A DNA stretch of 45,941 nt from Propionimicrobium sp963511305 (GCA_963511305.1 CAUPIJ010000012.1:1-45941); one strand, 5' to 3'. Counted from the first letter of the stretch, positions 8,740-16,450 are shown. Numbers and translations: made by a program. The notes: generated by a model from the sequence alone, not told the origin.

Positions 8740-8766
8740 AACCCAAATCCTACTAAGGTTTACGCT
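8733..8766. promoter_or_regulatory. Overlapping divergent promoters with candidate TetR operator
   Basis: The gap between tetR and the aminotransferase gene contains AACC-N13-GGTT (8740-8760) with further symmetric A and T positions. On the plus strand TTGACA (8733-8738) and TAAGGT (8754-8759) precede ATG 8767 by 7 nt; on the minus strand TAGGAT (8747-8752) precedes ATG 8739 by 7 nt. Both -10 boxes lie inside the dyad, so one bound repressor could close both genes. Confidence 0.5.
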
Positions 8767-9978
8767 ATGAAGTTTCAGCAGGCTAGCAGGCTGCAGGGCG
8801 TGCGCTACGACGTTCGCGGCCGCAACATGGTCGCGGCGCAAGAGATGGAAGCCCGCGGCGAAAAAATCATGCACTTGAACATCGGCAACTTGAAACTTTT
8901 CGGTTTCGACACGCCACCGAGCGTTCGACGCAGCGTGATCGCGCACATGGAACAGGCGGAGGGCTACTCCGACTCTAAGGGCGTGTACAGCGCGAGGACG
9001 GCGGTCGCTAACTATTACCAGACCAAGGGCCTCGACGTGGATGTGCCCCAGGTCTTGCTCGGCAATGGCGTCAGCGAGCTCATCTCGATCACGCTTCAGG
9101 CCATGGTCAACCCCGGTGACGAGATCCTGATCCCGGCACCCGACTACCCGCTCTGGACCGGCCAGACCACCCTCTCGGGCGGAGTCGCCGTGCACTACCG
9201 CTGCGACGAGGAAAACGGCTGGAATCCGGACGTTGAGGACATCCGCTCGAAGGTGAACAACCGCACCAGGGCGATCGTCCTGATCAACCCGAACAACCCG
9301 ACGGGCGCGGTCTACAGCAAGGAGATCGTCGACGAGATCGTTCAGGTTGCCCGCGAAAACGACCTGGTGATCCTTTCCGACGAGATCTACGAGAAGATCA
9401 TCTACTCCGGCCAGCACACCTACGCGGCAAAGAGTGCGGGCAAGGACGTGCTCTGCATCACCTATTCGGGCTTGTCGAAGGCATATCGGGCCTGTGGCTA
9501 CCGAGCCGGCTGGATGGTCGCCACCGGCCCGCTGTCTGACGCCAGCAGCCTGCTGGAGGGCATCAACCTGCTGGCCAACATGCGCATGTGTGCTAACGTC
9601 ATGGGCCAGTACGCCATCCAGACCTGCCTGGGTGGTGTGCAGTCGATCGAGGCGCTGGTCAGGCCGGGCGGCCGCTTCTACGACCAGATCAAGCTCTCGG
9701 CGGAACTGCTAAACGAGATCCCCGGAGTCAGCTGCGTGCCCGCCAAGGGCGCGCTCTACCTGTTCCCCAGGCTGGATCCCGAGCGCTACCCCATCGAAGA
9801 CGACGAGGACTGGGCGCTCGGCCTGCTGAAATCGAAGAAGATCCTGATCTCGCACGGCCGCGGCTTCAACTGGCCAGACCCCGACCATTTCAGGCTGGTT
9901 GCGCTGCTCGAGGAGGACAAACTCCGCGACGCCATCTCGCGCATCGCTGAATACTGCGACGAGACGTGCCGGGATTAA
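8767..9978 (+). CDS. alaA: PLP-dependent alanine/aspartate-type aminotransferase (AlaA-like)
   Basis: Class I/II aminotransferase of 403 residues, very like the actinobacterial and enterobacterial AlaA group that makes alanine from pyruvate with glutamate. PLP contacts are visible: NPNNPTG at 174-180, the Schiff-base lysine K238 in SGLSKAYRACGYRAGW, and the small-substrate beginning NIGNLKLFGF near 38-47. AAGG at 8755-8758 may serve as a weak Shine-Dalgarno sequence. It is transcribed away from the TetR gene and ends in the inverted repeat at 9987-10091. The exact substrate pair is inferred from the subfamily. Confidence 0.88.
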   Translation: MKFQQASRLQGVRYDVRGRNMVAAQEMEARGEKIMHLNIGNLKLFGFDTPPSVRRSVIAHMEQAEGYSDSKGVYSARTAVANYYQTKGLDVDVPQVLLGNGVSELISITLQAMVNPGDEILIPAPDYPLWTGQTTLSGGVAVHYRCDEENGWNPDVEDIRSKVNNRTRAIVLINPNNPTGAVYSKEIVDEIVQVARENDLVILSDEIYEKIIYSGQHTYAAKSAGKDVLCITYSGLSKAYRACGYRAGWMVATGPLSDASSLLEGINLLANMRMCANVMGQYAIQTCLGGVQSIEALVRPGGRFYDQIKLSAELLNEIPGVSCVPAKGALYLFPRLDPERYPIEDDEDWALGLLKSKKILISHGRGFNWPDPDHFRLVALLEEDKLRDAISRIAEYCDETCRD

Positions 9979-9986
9979 TAACGCAA

Positions 9987-10091
9987 AAATGATGGGGACG
10001 CGCTGAAATGAAGTGCTCCCCGAAAGTTGGACTAGTTAATTTGGTTCCTTCCTTCGGGGAGCACTTCACAAAAGGCTCGTCCCCATCATTT
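9987..10091. repeat. Nested perfect inverted repeats between convergent genes (terminator with IS3-like MITE)
   Basis: An outer 14-bp perfect pair (9987-10000 and 10078-10091, core GATGGGGACG/CGTCCCCATC) encloses an inner 16-bp perfect pair (TGAAGTGCTCCCCGAA at 10009-10024, its complement at 10053-10068). The outer hairpin sits where a shared terminator of alaA and pheT is expected. The 60-bp inner element begins TGAAGTG and ends CACTTCA, with GTTGGACTAG just inside, which resembles IS3-family transposon ends, so it may be a MITE without a transposase that inserted into the terminator loop. No clean target duplication is seen. Confidence 0.75.
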
Positions 10092-10107
10092 AGGTTAGGG
10101 CGTTTTA

Positions 10108-12576
10108 TCAGGCGCGCTGAACCGCACCCAGCTTCTCGGCAGCCAACTTCACTGCCTGGTTAAGGGCCTCGACGGCCTCGCTTTCCTTAAGCGTGCGCTC
10201 GGGATGACGAAAGCCCAGCGCGAAGGCCAGCGACTTCTTGTTTTCCCCCAGTTGCTCGCCACGGAAGATGTCGAACAGCCTGATCGACTCGAGCCACTCT
10301 CCGGCACCCTCGATGAGCACCCGCTCGACCTCGACGGCCGGCACCTGCTCGTCGACCACCAGGGCTACGTCCTCCTTTGTCATCGGGAAGGACGACAGCG
10401 GGGAGACCTCGCCGCCGTTCGGGGCGGCCTCGATGAGCACACCGAGATCGATCTCTAGAGCGCAGGCCCTCGCGGGCAGCTCGTAGGCCTTGACCACGTT
10501 CGGGTGCAGCTCGCCGGCGTAACCGATGGTCACGCCACCGGCAATCAGCTCGGCGCAGCGGCCCGGATGCCAGGGCGTGCGCTCTGCTGCGCGTCGCTCG
10601 AGCTTCAGGCCTACTGCTGCCACCACGTTCTGGGCGAGCGCGACGACGTGCGTCCAGTCAGCCGGAATCGCGGGACCTCGCCAGCTCGCCGGAACCCAGT
10701 TGCCGGTGAGAATGGCGCCGAGATGCTTGGGCTGCTTAGGCACCGAGCTGAACAGCTCCTCGATCTGCTCGTCGCTCGGGCGCTGGCGAACCTTAGGCAT
10801 CGGAGCCGCGTGCTCCTGGCCGCCCGGGAATACCAAGCCGACCTCGAAGATGGATAGATCGCTCTGGCTGCGCGAAACGTTGCGGGCCGCGGCCAGGCAC
10901 AAGCCGGGAAGCAGCGTCGTGCGGACGTAGGGCTGCTCGTCGGATAGCGGATTGGCCAACTTGACCAGCTTGCGGCGCTCGTCGTCGGCGACGATGCCCA
11001 GCTTGTCCAGGTCGGCGTCGCTGATGAACGGCAGCGTGAGCACCTCGACGAAGCCGGAATCGGCTGCCGTGTGGATGATCGAACGACGTGCCTTCTGCTC
11101 CTTACTCAGGCCGCGACCCGCGGTGGCCCTGGGCACTGTTCCCTCAAGGGTGTTCATGCCAACCTTGCGGGCGATCTCCTCGACGTAGTCGAACTTGTCG
11201 ACCAGGTCGGCGCGCCACGATGGCGGCGTCAGCTGCAGCTCGTCGCCCTCTTCGACCTCGATGCAGGCGGCGCGTAGCAGGTCAACGACCTTCTGGGCGG
11301 GCACTTCGGCGCCCAGAACGTGGGCGGGCAGCTCGGCCGAGATGGTCTGGCTGGGCATCTGTTTTGCCTCGCCAACCACGGTCAGCTTCTCAGTGATCTT
11401 TGCGCCACCGAACTCCTCGAGCAGCTGAGCCGCGCGAAGCACGGCGGCGTAACCGAGCTGTGGGTCGACGCTGCGCGCGAAGCGGGTCGAGGCCTCGCTG
11501 GGCAGCTTGTGGTGGCGGAAGGTGCGGCCGATCGAAACCGGGTCGAAGCAGGCGCCCTCCAGCACGATGTTAGTGGTGTCATCCTCGACCTCGGTGGTCA
11601 GGCCGCCCATCACGCCAGCCAGGCCGATCGGGCCGGTATCGTCGGTGATCAGCATGTCCTGGCTAGTCAGCTCGCGTTTCTGGTCGTCCAGCGTCACCAA
11701 GATCTCGCCCTCGCGGGCTTGGCGAACGACGATCGCGCCGCTCAGCCGGTCGGCGTCATAGGCATGCAGCGGCTGGCCGGATTCGAGCATCACGTAGTTT
11801 GTGACGTCGACGGCCAGCGAGATGGAGCGCATACCGGCGGCGGCCAGTCGGTTAGTCATCCAGGCCGGCGAGGCGGCCTGCGGGTCGAGGCCCTCGACGG
11901 TCAGTGCCACGAAGCTGGAGCAGTTTTCGGTTTCCAGACGAACCGGGTGGCCGTCGGAGACTTCGGCGGGCAGCTGCTGGGCATACGGGTCGTCGAAGTC
12001 GACGCCGAACGCCTGCGCTACCTCGCGGGCCATGCCCCGCATCGACAGCGCGTAGCAGCCGAGATCCGGGGTGACGTCGATCTCGAAGACCTCGTCGCGG
12101 GCGTCGAGGGCGGCCATCGCGTCGTCGCCGAGCTCGGCGTCGATATTTGGATTAAGCACGATGATGCCGCTGTGATCCTCGCCGATGCCCAACTCGTCGG
12201 CGGCACAAATCATGCCGTCGGAGACGTGGCCGTAGGTCTTGCGCGCGGTGATCTCGAAGCCGCCGGGCAGCACAGCGCCAGGCAGCGAAACCACGACCAG
12301 ATCTCCGGGCGCAAAGTTGTGCGCGCCGCAGATGATGCCGCGCGGCCCGTCCTCGCCAACGTCGACCTGGCACCAGCGAATGACCTTGCCGTTCTTCTGT
12401 TCCTTCTCGCTGAACTCCAGTACCTTGCCGACCACGATCGGGCCGGAGACGTCACCGATGACCTCGATGCGCTCCACCTGAAGGCCCATGCGCGTCAGCG
12501 CAGCCGCGATCTCGGCGCTAGAAACGCTTTCGGGCAGATCAACTAGGCTGCGCAGCCATTTGAGTGAAACCCTCAT
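10108..12576 (-). CDS. pheT: Phenylalanyl-tRNA synthetase beta subunit
   Basis: Large subunit of the alpha2-beta2 PheRS. The 822 residues follow the standard order: an EMAPII-like tRNA-binding domain (about 40-150, with GWV-type contacts around CGAHNF), the B3/B4 editing domain (about 210-370), B5, a degenerate class II core, and a C-terminal ferredoxin-like anticodon-binding domain (about 725-820). It overlaps pheS by 4 bp, so the subunits are coupled and made in equal amounts. Expression is probably governed by the pheST leader at 13759-13830. Confidence 0.98.
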   Translation of the reverse strand: MRVSLKWLRSLVDLPESVSSAEIAAALTRMGLQVERIEVIGDVSGPIVVGKVLEFSEKEQKNGKVIRWCQVDVGEDGPRGIICGAHNFAPGDLVVVSLPGAVLPGGFEITARKTYGHVSDGMICAADELGIGEDHSGIIVLNPNIDAELGDDAMAALDARDEVFEIDVTPDLGCYALSMRGMAREVAQAFGVDFDDPYAQQLPAEVSDGHPVRLETENCSSFVALTVEGLDPQAASPAWMTNRLAAAGMRSISLAVDVTNYVMLESGQPLHAYDADRLSGAIVVRQAREGEILVTLDDQKRELTSQDMLITDDTGPIGLAGVMGGLTTEVEDDTTNIVLEGACFDPVSIGRTFRHHKLPSEASTRFARSVDPQLGYAAVLRAAQLLEEFGGAKITEKLTVVGEAKQMPSQTISAELPAHVLGAEVPAQKVVDLLRAACIEVEEGDELQLTPPSWRADLVDKFDYVEEIARKVGMNTLEGTVPRATAGRGLSKEQKARRSIIHTAADSGFVEVLTLPFISDADLDKLGIVADDERRKLVKLANPLSDEQPYVRTTLLPGLCLAAARNVSRSQSDLSIFEVGLVFPGGQEHAAPMPKVRQRPSDEQIEELFSSVPKQPKHLGAILTGNWVPASWRGPAIPADWTHVVALAQNVVAAVGLKLERRAAERTPWHPGRCAELIAGGVTIGYAGELHPNVVKAYELPARACALEIDLGVLIEAAPNGGEVSPLSSFPMTKEDVALVVDEQVPAVEVERVLIEGAGEWLESIRLFDIFRGEQLGENKKSLAFALGFRHPERTLKESEAVEALNQAVKLAAEKLGAVQRA

Positions 12577-13724
12577 CGGGCGCCTCCAATCAACGAGCGA
12601 GAGAACCTGACGTCGCCCTCCACGAAATCGCGAAGGTCTGGCGCGTTATTGCGGAACATGACCGTGCGGTCGATGCCCATGCCGAACGCGAAACCGGTGT
12701 ATTCAGCCGGGTCGATGCCTGCGGTCTCGAGAACGCGCGGGTTCACGATTCCGCAGCCGCCCCACTCGATCCAGCCCTCTGACTTGCAGGTGCGGCATGG
12801 CTTGGCCGGGTTACCGACCGACTCGCCGTGGCAGACGAAGCATTCCAGATCCATCTCGGCGCTGGGCTCGGTGAACGGGAAGTAGTGCGGGCGCAGCCTG
12901 GTCTTGATGTCGCCGAACATCGCGCGTGCCAGGTGATCGAGCGTGCCCTTCAGGTCGGCCAGCGTGATGCCCTTGTCGATGGCCAGGCCCTCAAGCTGAT
13001 GGAAGACCGGCAGGTGCGTCGCGTCGTATTCATCAGCGCGGTATACCTTACCGGGGCTGACGATGTAGAGCGGCACTTCGTGGCTAAGCATCGTGCGCAT
13101 CTGAACCGGCGAGGTCTGGGTGCGCATTAGCAGATGGTTCTCCAGCGGCTCGACGAATAGCGTGTCGGAGAGCGCGCGAGCCGGGTGATGCGGGCCGGTG
13201 TTGAGCGCGTCGAAGTTCAGCCATTCCGCCTCGAATTCCGGGCCCTCAACGACCTCCCAGCCCATGGCTAGGAAGACGTCGCACATATCGTCGATCAGGG
13301 CGGTAATCGGGTGGACGGCACCAACTGGGGTCAACTCGACCGGCAGCGTGACGTCCACTCGCTCGGCGGCCAACTGGGCCTCTAGCTCGGCAGCGGCGAG
13401 ATCCTTCGCCCTTGCGGCCAGCGCCTGGTTGACGGCTCCCCTGGACTGGCCGATCAGTTTGCCGGCGGCCTTACGCTGGCCCGGTTCCAGCTTGCCGATC
13501 TCGCGGTTGGCTAGGGCCAACGGCGACTTATCGCCCGCGTGCTCATTGCGGGCCTGCTTCAATTCGTCAGTATTGTTTGCGGCCTCGATAGCAGCCAGCG
13601 CCTGCTCGACGCACTTACCAATGAAATCTGCATCCAGCGGCGAGCCAGGTGCTTCAGTTGGCTTTGCGTTCGGAACTTCAGGCGTCTGGAGCGGCACGCT
13701 ATTGCCTTTTTCTTGCCCGGACAT
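12573..13724 (-). CDS. pheS: Phenylalanyl-tRNA synthetase alpha subunit
   Basis: Catalytic subunit of PheRS. ATG 13724 is chosen because AGGAG lies 5 nt upstream; 383 residues, somewhat longer than the usual 340-360 because of about 35 extra N-terminal residues before the coiled-coil arm. Class II motif 2 (FHQLEGLAIDKG) and motif 3 (GFAFGMGIDRTVMFR) are intact. A four-cysteine insertion (CFVC ... CRTC) precedes GWIEWGGCG, a feature found in many bacterial PheS proteins. A longer frame upstream to 13802 is not needed. Confidence 0.97.
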   Translation of the reverse strand: MSGQEKGNSVPLQTPEVPNAKPTEAPGSPLDADFIGKCVEQALAAIEAANNTDELKQARNEHAGDKSPLALANREIGKLEPGQRKAAGKLIGQSRGAVNQALAARAKDLAAAELEAQLAAERVDVTLPVELTPVGAVHPITALIDDMCDVFLAMGWEVVEGPEFEAEWLNFDALNTGPHHPARALSDTLFVEPLENHLLMRTQTSPVQMRTMLSHEVPLYIVSPGKVYRADEYDATHLPVFHQLEGLAIDKGITLADLKGTLDHLARAMFGDIKTRLRPHYFPFTEPSAEMDLECFVCHGESVGNPAKPCRTCKSEGWIEWGGCGIVNPRVLETAGIDPAEYTGFAFGMGIDRTVMFRNNAPDLRDFVEGDVRFSRSLIGGAR

Positions 13725-13758
13725 GGGCGCTCCTAACAAAAGATTATTAACCGATAAA

Positions 13759-13815
13759 ACGCAGCAAGCAGGCCTAGACCTGCTCGGTAAAGAATTCCCC
13801 AAGAAGTAGCTGCGT
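13759..13815 (-). promoter_or_regulatory. pheST leader hairpins (candidate attenuator)
   Basis: On the minus strand two structures compete in the transcript before pheS. The inner hairpin AGCAGG-N6-CCTGCT occupies 13767-13784 and spans the leader-peptide stop codon. An outer pair joins ACGCAGC in the leader coding region (13809-13815) with GCTGCGT (13759-13765), which runs into TTTTA. Position, leader peptide with tandem Phe codons and a T tract fit classic attenuation by charged tRNA-Phe, as for E. coli pheM-pheST; the exact terminator and antiterminator are inferred. Confidence 0.55.
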
Positions 13816-13830
13816 GTAGATTCGAGTCAT
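13774..13830 (-). CDS. pheST leader peptide (18 aa, tandem Phe)
   Basis: ATG 13830 to TAG 13774 encodes MTRIYTQLLLGEFFTEQV. Two consecutive Phe codons (TTC TTT) lie just before the hairpin of the pheST leader. There is no Shine-Dalgarno sequence, but TAAAGT (13837-13842) ends 6 nt before the ATG, so the transcript would start at the AUG. The gene is not related in sequence to PheM of enterobacteria; the role is inferred from position and composition. Confidence 0.6.
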   Translation of the reverse strand: MTRIYTQLLLGEFFTEQV

Positions 13831-13886
13831 GTTGTCACTTTAGCAGACTGTCGAGCGAGCCCTCTGGACCGAAGCGGGCGTGGACA

Positions 13887-14666
13887 TTAGCCCTGCGCCG
13901 TCTGTGACGCGAACAGGCAGATGGCCGCGGCGGTGCTCAGATTCAGGCTCTCAGCCCTGCCCCGCATCGGGATCGACGCCAACTGGTCGCACTGGTCAAT
14001 CACATCCTCTGGCAGACCCCAGGCCTCGTTGCCGAAGACCCAGGCGGTCGGTGCGGACAGATCGAGCTGGTCGATCGGCTCGCCCTTCGCGTCGGCGGCG
14101 AGGATGCTCATGCCAGAACCGCGCGCCCATGAGACGGCATCCGCCAACTCGATGTCGACGGCGATCGGCAGGTGAAAGATACTGCCTACGCTCGCCCTAA
14201 CCGTCTTGGCGTTGACCAGCTCGACGGAATCGCTGGTGAAAATCACCGCGTCCGCGCCGAACGCATCCGCGCACCTGACCACCGTGCCCGCATTCCCGGG
14301 GTCACGGATCTGGCTGCAGATGACGACGAGCCTGGACTTGGGGAGCTCATCTAGGGTGACCGCAGGATTGCGGCAGACCGCGAAGATGTCCTGTGAGTGG
14401 ACAGTCTGAGACAGAGATTTCATCTGCTGCTCACTAGCGACGAGCACCTCGCCGTCGCCGAGGTCACCCACGAACCGCCCTAGATCGTCAACTATCAGCG
14501 TCTCTGCAAAACCGTAACGTACCGCCTCGGAGACCGCCTGCGCGCCTTCGGCAAGGAAAAGACCGGTGGTAGTGCGCTCTTTCTTACGCAACAAAGAACG
14601 AACCGAGCGTGCCCGCGTCTTGCTTAGCGGATGCACGCCCGGTTCGTTAAAGGCTTCTGCCGGCAA
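13887..14666 (-). CDS. SpoU/TrmH-family RNA 2'-O-methyltransferase
   Basis: SPOUT-fold methyltransferase of the kind found beside rplT in actinobacteria, probably modifying 23S rRNA. An N-terminal substrate-binding domain (RARSVRSLLRKKERTTTGLFLAEG) leads into the knotted SPOUT domain with the SAM motifs: RDPGNAGTVVRCADAFGAD near 150-168, VFGNEAWGLP near 217-226 and SLNLSTAAAICLF near 242-254. The frame opens with TTG at 14666, directly after the rplT stop; GTG 14636 gives 249 residues and fits family lengths equally well, so the start is uncertain. It probably belongs to the infC operon. Confidence 0.88.
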   Translation of the reverse strand: MPAEAFNEPGVHPLSKTRARSVRSLLRKKERTTTGLFLAEGAQAVSEAVRYGFAETLIVDDLGRFVGDLGDGEVLVASEQQMKSLSQTVHSQDIFAVCRNPAVTLDELPKSRLVVICSQIRDPGNAGTVVRCADAFGADAVIFTSDSVELVNAKTVRASVGSIFHLPIAVDIELADAVSWARGSGMSILAADAKGEPIDQLDLSAPTAWVFGNEAWGLPEDVIDQCDQLASIPMRGRAESLNLSTAAAICLFASQTAQG

Positions 14667-15032
14667 TTACGCAGCCTTGGACTGGTTCTTGCGGGCGACC
14701 TCGACGAGCTTCGCGAAAGCGGCCTCGTCCTCAATGGCCATCTGGGCCAGGATCTTGCGGTCCACCTCGACGCCGGCGTTGTGCAGGCCGTTGATGAAGC
14801 GGTTGTAGGTCATGTCGTTAGCGCGGCAAGCAGCGTTGATGCGCTGAATCCACAGGCGACGGAATTCGCCCTTCTTCTTGCGACGATCGCGGAAGGCGTA
14901 GGTCGCAGAGTGCAGCATCTGCTCCTTGGCCTTGCGGTAGAGCCTCGAACGCTGACCACGGTAGCCGGAGGCAGATTCGAGAACCTCGCGGCGCTTCTTC
15001 TTCGCGTTAACCGCGCGCTTTACGCGTGCCAT
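14667..15032 (-). CDS. rplT: 50S ribosomal protein L20
   Basis: 121-residue basic protein that binds 23S rRNA early in large-subunit assembly, with the recognisable beginning MARVKRAVNAKKKRREVLE. It is the third gene of infC-rpmI-rplT. In Bacillus and E. coli, L20 represses this operon by binding its leader RNA; the long structured leader at 16041-16217 is compatible with such control here, though unproven. Confidence 0.99.
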   Translation of the reverse strand: MARVKRAVNAKKKRREVLESASGYRGQRSRLYRKAKEQMLHSATYAFRDRRKKKGEFRRLWIQRINAACRANDMTYNRFINGLHNAGVEVDRKILAQMAIEDEAAFAKLVEVARKNQSKAA

Positions 15033-15077
15033 ATGTACTCCTTAAAACTTTTTCTTGAATGGAATGCTTAGCAGCGC

Positions 15078-15299
15078 TTAGGCGCGCTTCGACTTGGGCT
15101 TGTAGCCGCCGAGCAGCTTCTTGGCCTTCTTCTGGTCGCCAATATTGTGCAGTGGGGCGTCAACGTTCAGCGCGCGCTTGCGGCGGCTGGACTTGTGCTC
15201 ATTCAGGTGGCCTTTGCCGGCGCGCTTGTGCATCACCTTGCCGGTAGCGGAAATCTTGAACCGCTTTTTGGCGCCAGAATGCGTCTTCATCTTAGGCAT
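15078..15299 (-). CDS. rpmI: 50S ribosomal protein L35
   Basis: Small basic ribosomal protein, 73 residues, beginning MPKMKTHSGAKKRFK, which is diagnostic. It is slightly longer than the common 64-66 residues because of a basic tail (KKLLGGYKPKSKRA). It lies between infC and rplT with short gaps on both sides, the standard order. Confidence 0.98.
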   Translation of the reverse strand: MPKMKTHSGAKKRFKISATGKVMHKRAGKGHLNEHKSSRRKRALNVDAPLHNIGDQKKAKKLLGGYKPKSKRA

Positions 15300-15356
15300 T
15301 TACTGCTCCTTATATCTTACGGCGATGATTCGCCTGTCAATTGGTCTGCTTGGAAC

Positions 15357-16040
15357 CTACAGCTGGATGTCGGGATCCATGTTGTCAGCGGGGCCGCGCT
15401 TCTTCTTGGACTGGCCAGCGGCCTTCTCGCGCTGGGCGGCCTCGTACTGCTTGTCCGCCTCGGCCGCTGCCTTGCGCTCGGCAGCCTTACGATCGCGTTC
15501 CTCGTTGCTCTTCTTGCGAGCCTCGCTCTTCTTGCGGGTCGGGGCCAGCACCATGTGCATGTTGCGGCCCTCCTGGCGAGGCTTCTGCTCGATGGTGCCC
15601 AGCTCCTCAACGTCAGCGGCTAGGCGCTGCAGCAGTTCACGGCCGAGCTCAGGACGCGACTGTTCGCGTCCGCGGAACATGATGGTGATTTTCACCTTGT
15701 CGCCAGCCTTCAGGAAGCGCTCAACGTGACCCTTTTTGGTGTTGTAATCATGTTCGTCAATCTTGGGACGAAGTTTCATCTCTTTGATGGCGGCGTTCGA
15801 CCTATTTCGGCGGGCCTCGCGAGCCTTCTGGGCGTTCTCGTACTTGAACTTGCCGTAGTCCATCAGCCTGCACACTGGCGGCTGCGCCTGCGGGGCAACC
15901 TCAACCAGATCAAGATTAGCCTCTTCGGCGAGCTGTAGAGCCTGCTGCGTGCGGACGATGCCAACTTGTTCACCGCTTGGGCCCACCAAGCGAACTTCCG
16001 GAACCCTGATGCGCTCGTTTACCCGAAACTCGTTGCTGAT
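15357..16040 (-). CDS. infC: Translation initiation factor IF-3 (ATC start codon)
   Basis: Binds the 30S subunit and checks start-codon pairing. The reading begins ISNEFRVNERIRVPEVRLVG, the universal IF-3 N terminus, and GGAGG lies 5 nt upstream of the ATC at 16040; no ATG, GTG or TTG fits. This gives 227 residues, with a non-conserved C-terminal tail rich in K, R, A and E that replaces the usual short end. A non-canonical start lets IF-3 repress its own mRNA by rejecting its initiation codon, known for infC in E. coli. A longer frame upstream starts within the leader and lacks support. Confidence 0.95.
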   Translation of the reverse strand: MSNEFRVNERIRVPEVRLVGPSGEQVGIVRTQQALQLAEEANLDLVEVAPQAQPPVCRLMDYGKFKYENAQKAREARRNRSNAAIKEMKLRPKIDEHDYNTKKGHVERFLKAGDKVKITIMFRGREQSRPELGRELLQRLAADVEELGTIEQKPRQEGRNMHMVLAPTRKKSEARKKSNEERDRKAAERKAAAEADKQYEAAQREKAAGQSKKKRGPADNMDPDIQL

Positions 16041-16097
16041 ATTTCCTCCATCATTTCGACGTTTATACACGTCTGCTAATTCGCGAACTTTTTGAGC

Positions 16098-16143
16098 AAA
16101 AAGAAAAGCCCCGCGCACGCGAGGCTAAGGCGCAACCGCGCCT
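16098..16143 (-). terminator. Terminator hairpin inside the infC leader (candidate attenuator)
   Basis: Minus-strand stem AGCCTCGC/GCGGGGCT (8 bp, loop GTGC, 16107-16126) is followed directly by TTTTCTTTTT (16097-16106), a textbook intrinsic terminator. It lies between the infC promoter and the ATC start, 57 nt before translation begins, so it must be controlled to allow expression. A second hairpin AGGCGC/GCGCCT (16128-16143) abuts it upstream. L20- or IF-3-linked attenuation is the obvious inference. Confidence 0.8.
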
Positions 16144-16223
16144 ATCAACGAACCCAGCAGCCTTTAAGCCACTCAGGTGGAGTTACCTCACTTGCGAAAC
16201 TGATCTTTAAGATCAACCCCAGT

Positions 16224-16252
16224 AGTTTAACAGATCGAAAAACTAGTCTCAA
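16224..16252 (-). promoter_or_regulatory. infC-rpmI-rplT promoter
   Basis: TTGAGA (16247-16252), a 17-bp spacer and TAAACT (16224-16229) on the minus strand. Start of transcription is predicted near 16217, giving a leader of about 177 nt. The leader contains a small TGATCT/AGATCA hairpin, further GC stems and the terminator described separately. It shares TGTTAAACTnCTG with the promoter at 91-119. Confidence 0.75.
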
Positions 16253-16409
16253 TCTGGCAGCAACCACTTGGGTGCCCTCGATGGGATTCCACGGACGCTA
16301 CGCGCCCGCACCCGCTCACAGCACAGCTGCTCACGCCTTGCGCCTAAAAATGCTCAACCGCATTTTCCCAACGGCGCAAGCCCTCACGGGTCCGAATCCC
16401 AACTAAACA
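16253..16409. other. tRNA-derived debris between infC promoter and tRNA
   Basis: TGCCCTCGATGGGATTC at 16273-16289 is an exact 17-bp copy of the 3' end of the tRNA at 16451-16523, and the flanking CCACTT is also shared. At 16370-16404, on the opposite strand, CCCAACGGC and GGGTCCGAATCCCA repeat the D-loop and T-arm of the same tRNA with the anticodon arm missing. Between them CTTGCGCC/GGCGCAAG encloses AAAATGC/GCATTTT, a nested hairpin. This looks like a rearranged second tRNA copy or the remnant of an element that integrated at the tRNA 3' end. I see no gene here. Confidence 0.55.
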
Positions 16410-16412
16410 AAA

Positions 16413-16449
16413 TAAGTGGCTACCAGCACTTCGTGCCGGTAGCCACTTA
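16413..16449 (-). terminator. Intrinsic terminator of the tRNA gene
   Basis: Immediately after the tRNA on the minus strand, AAGTGGCTACC and GGTAGCCACTT form an 11-bp perfect stem with an inner GCAC/GTGC pair, followed by ATTTTGTTT. It is the strongest hairpin of this intergenic region. Confidence 0.85.
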
Positions 16450-16450
16450 G

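Noticed and set aside
8740..9417. N-terminal extension of the TetR reading frame to about 404 residues
   Set aside because: The extension is antisense to the aminotransferase gene; the TetR domain begins normally at 8739.
10009..10068. Possible CRISPR repeat or transposase gene
   Set aside because: Only one copy in the window, no spacers, no coding capacity; a MITE or terminator explains it better.
11320..12546. 408-residue plus-strand frame within pheT
   Set aside because: Antisense shadow of pheT, without domain similarity or a ribosome site.
16092..16406. Plus-strand frame of 104 residues over the infC leader and tRNA debris
   Set aside because: Composition follows hairpins and tRNA fragments; no ribosome site or family signal.
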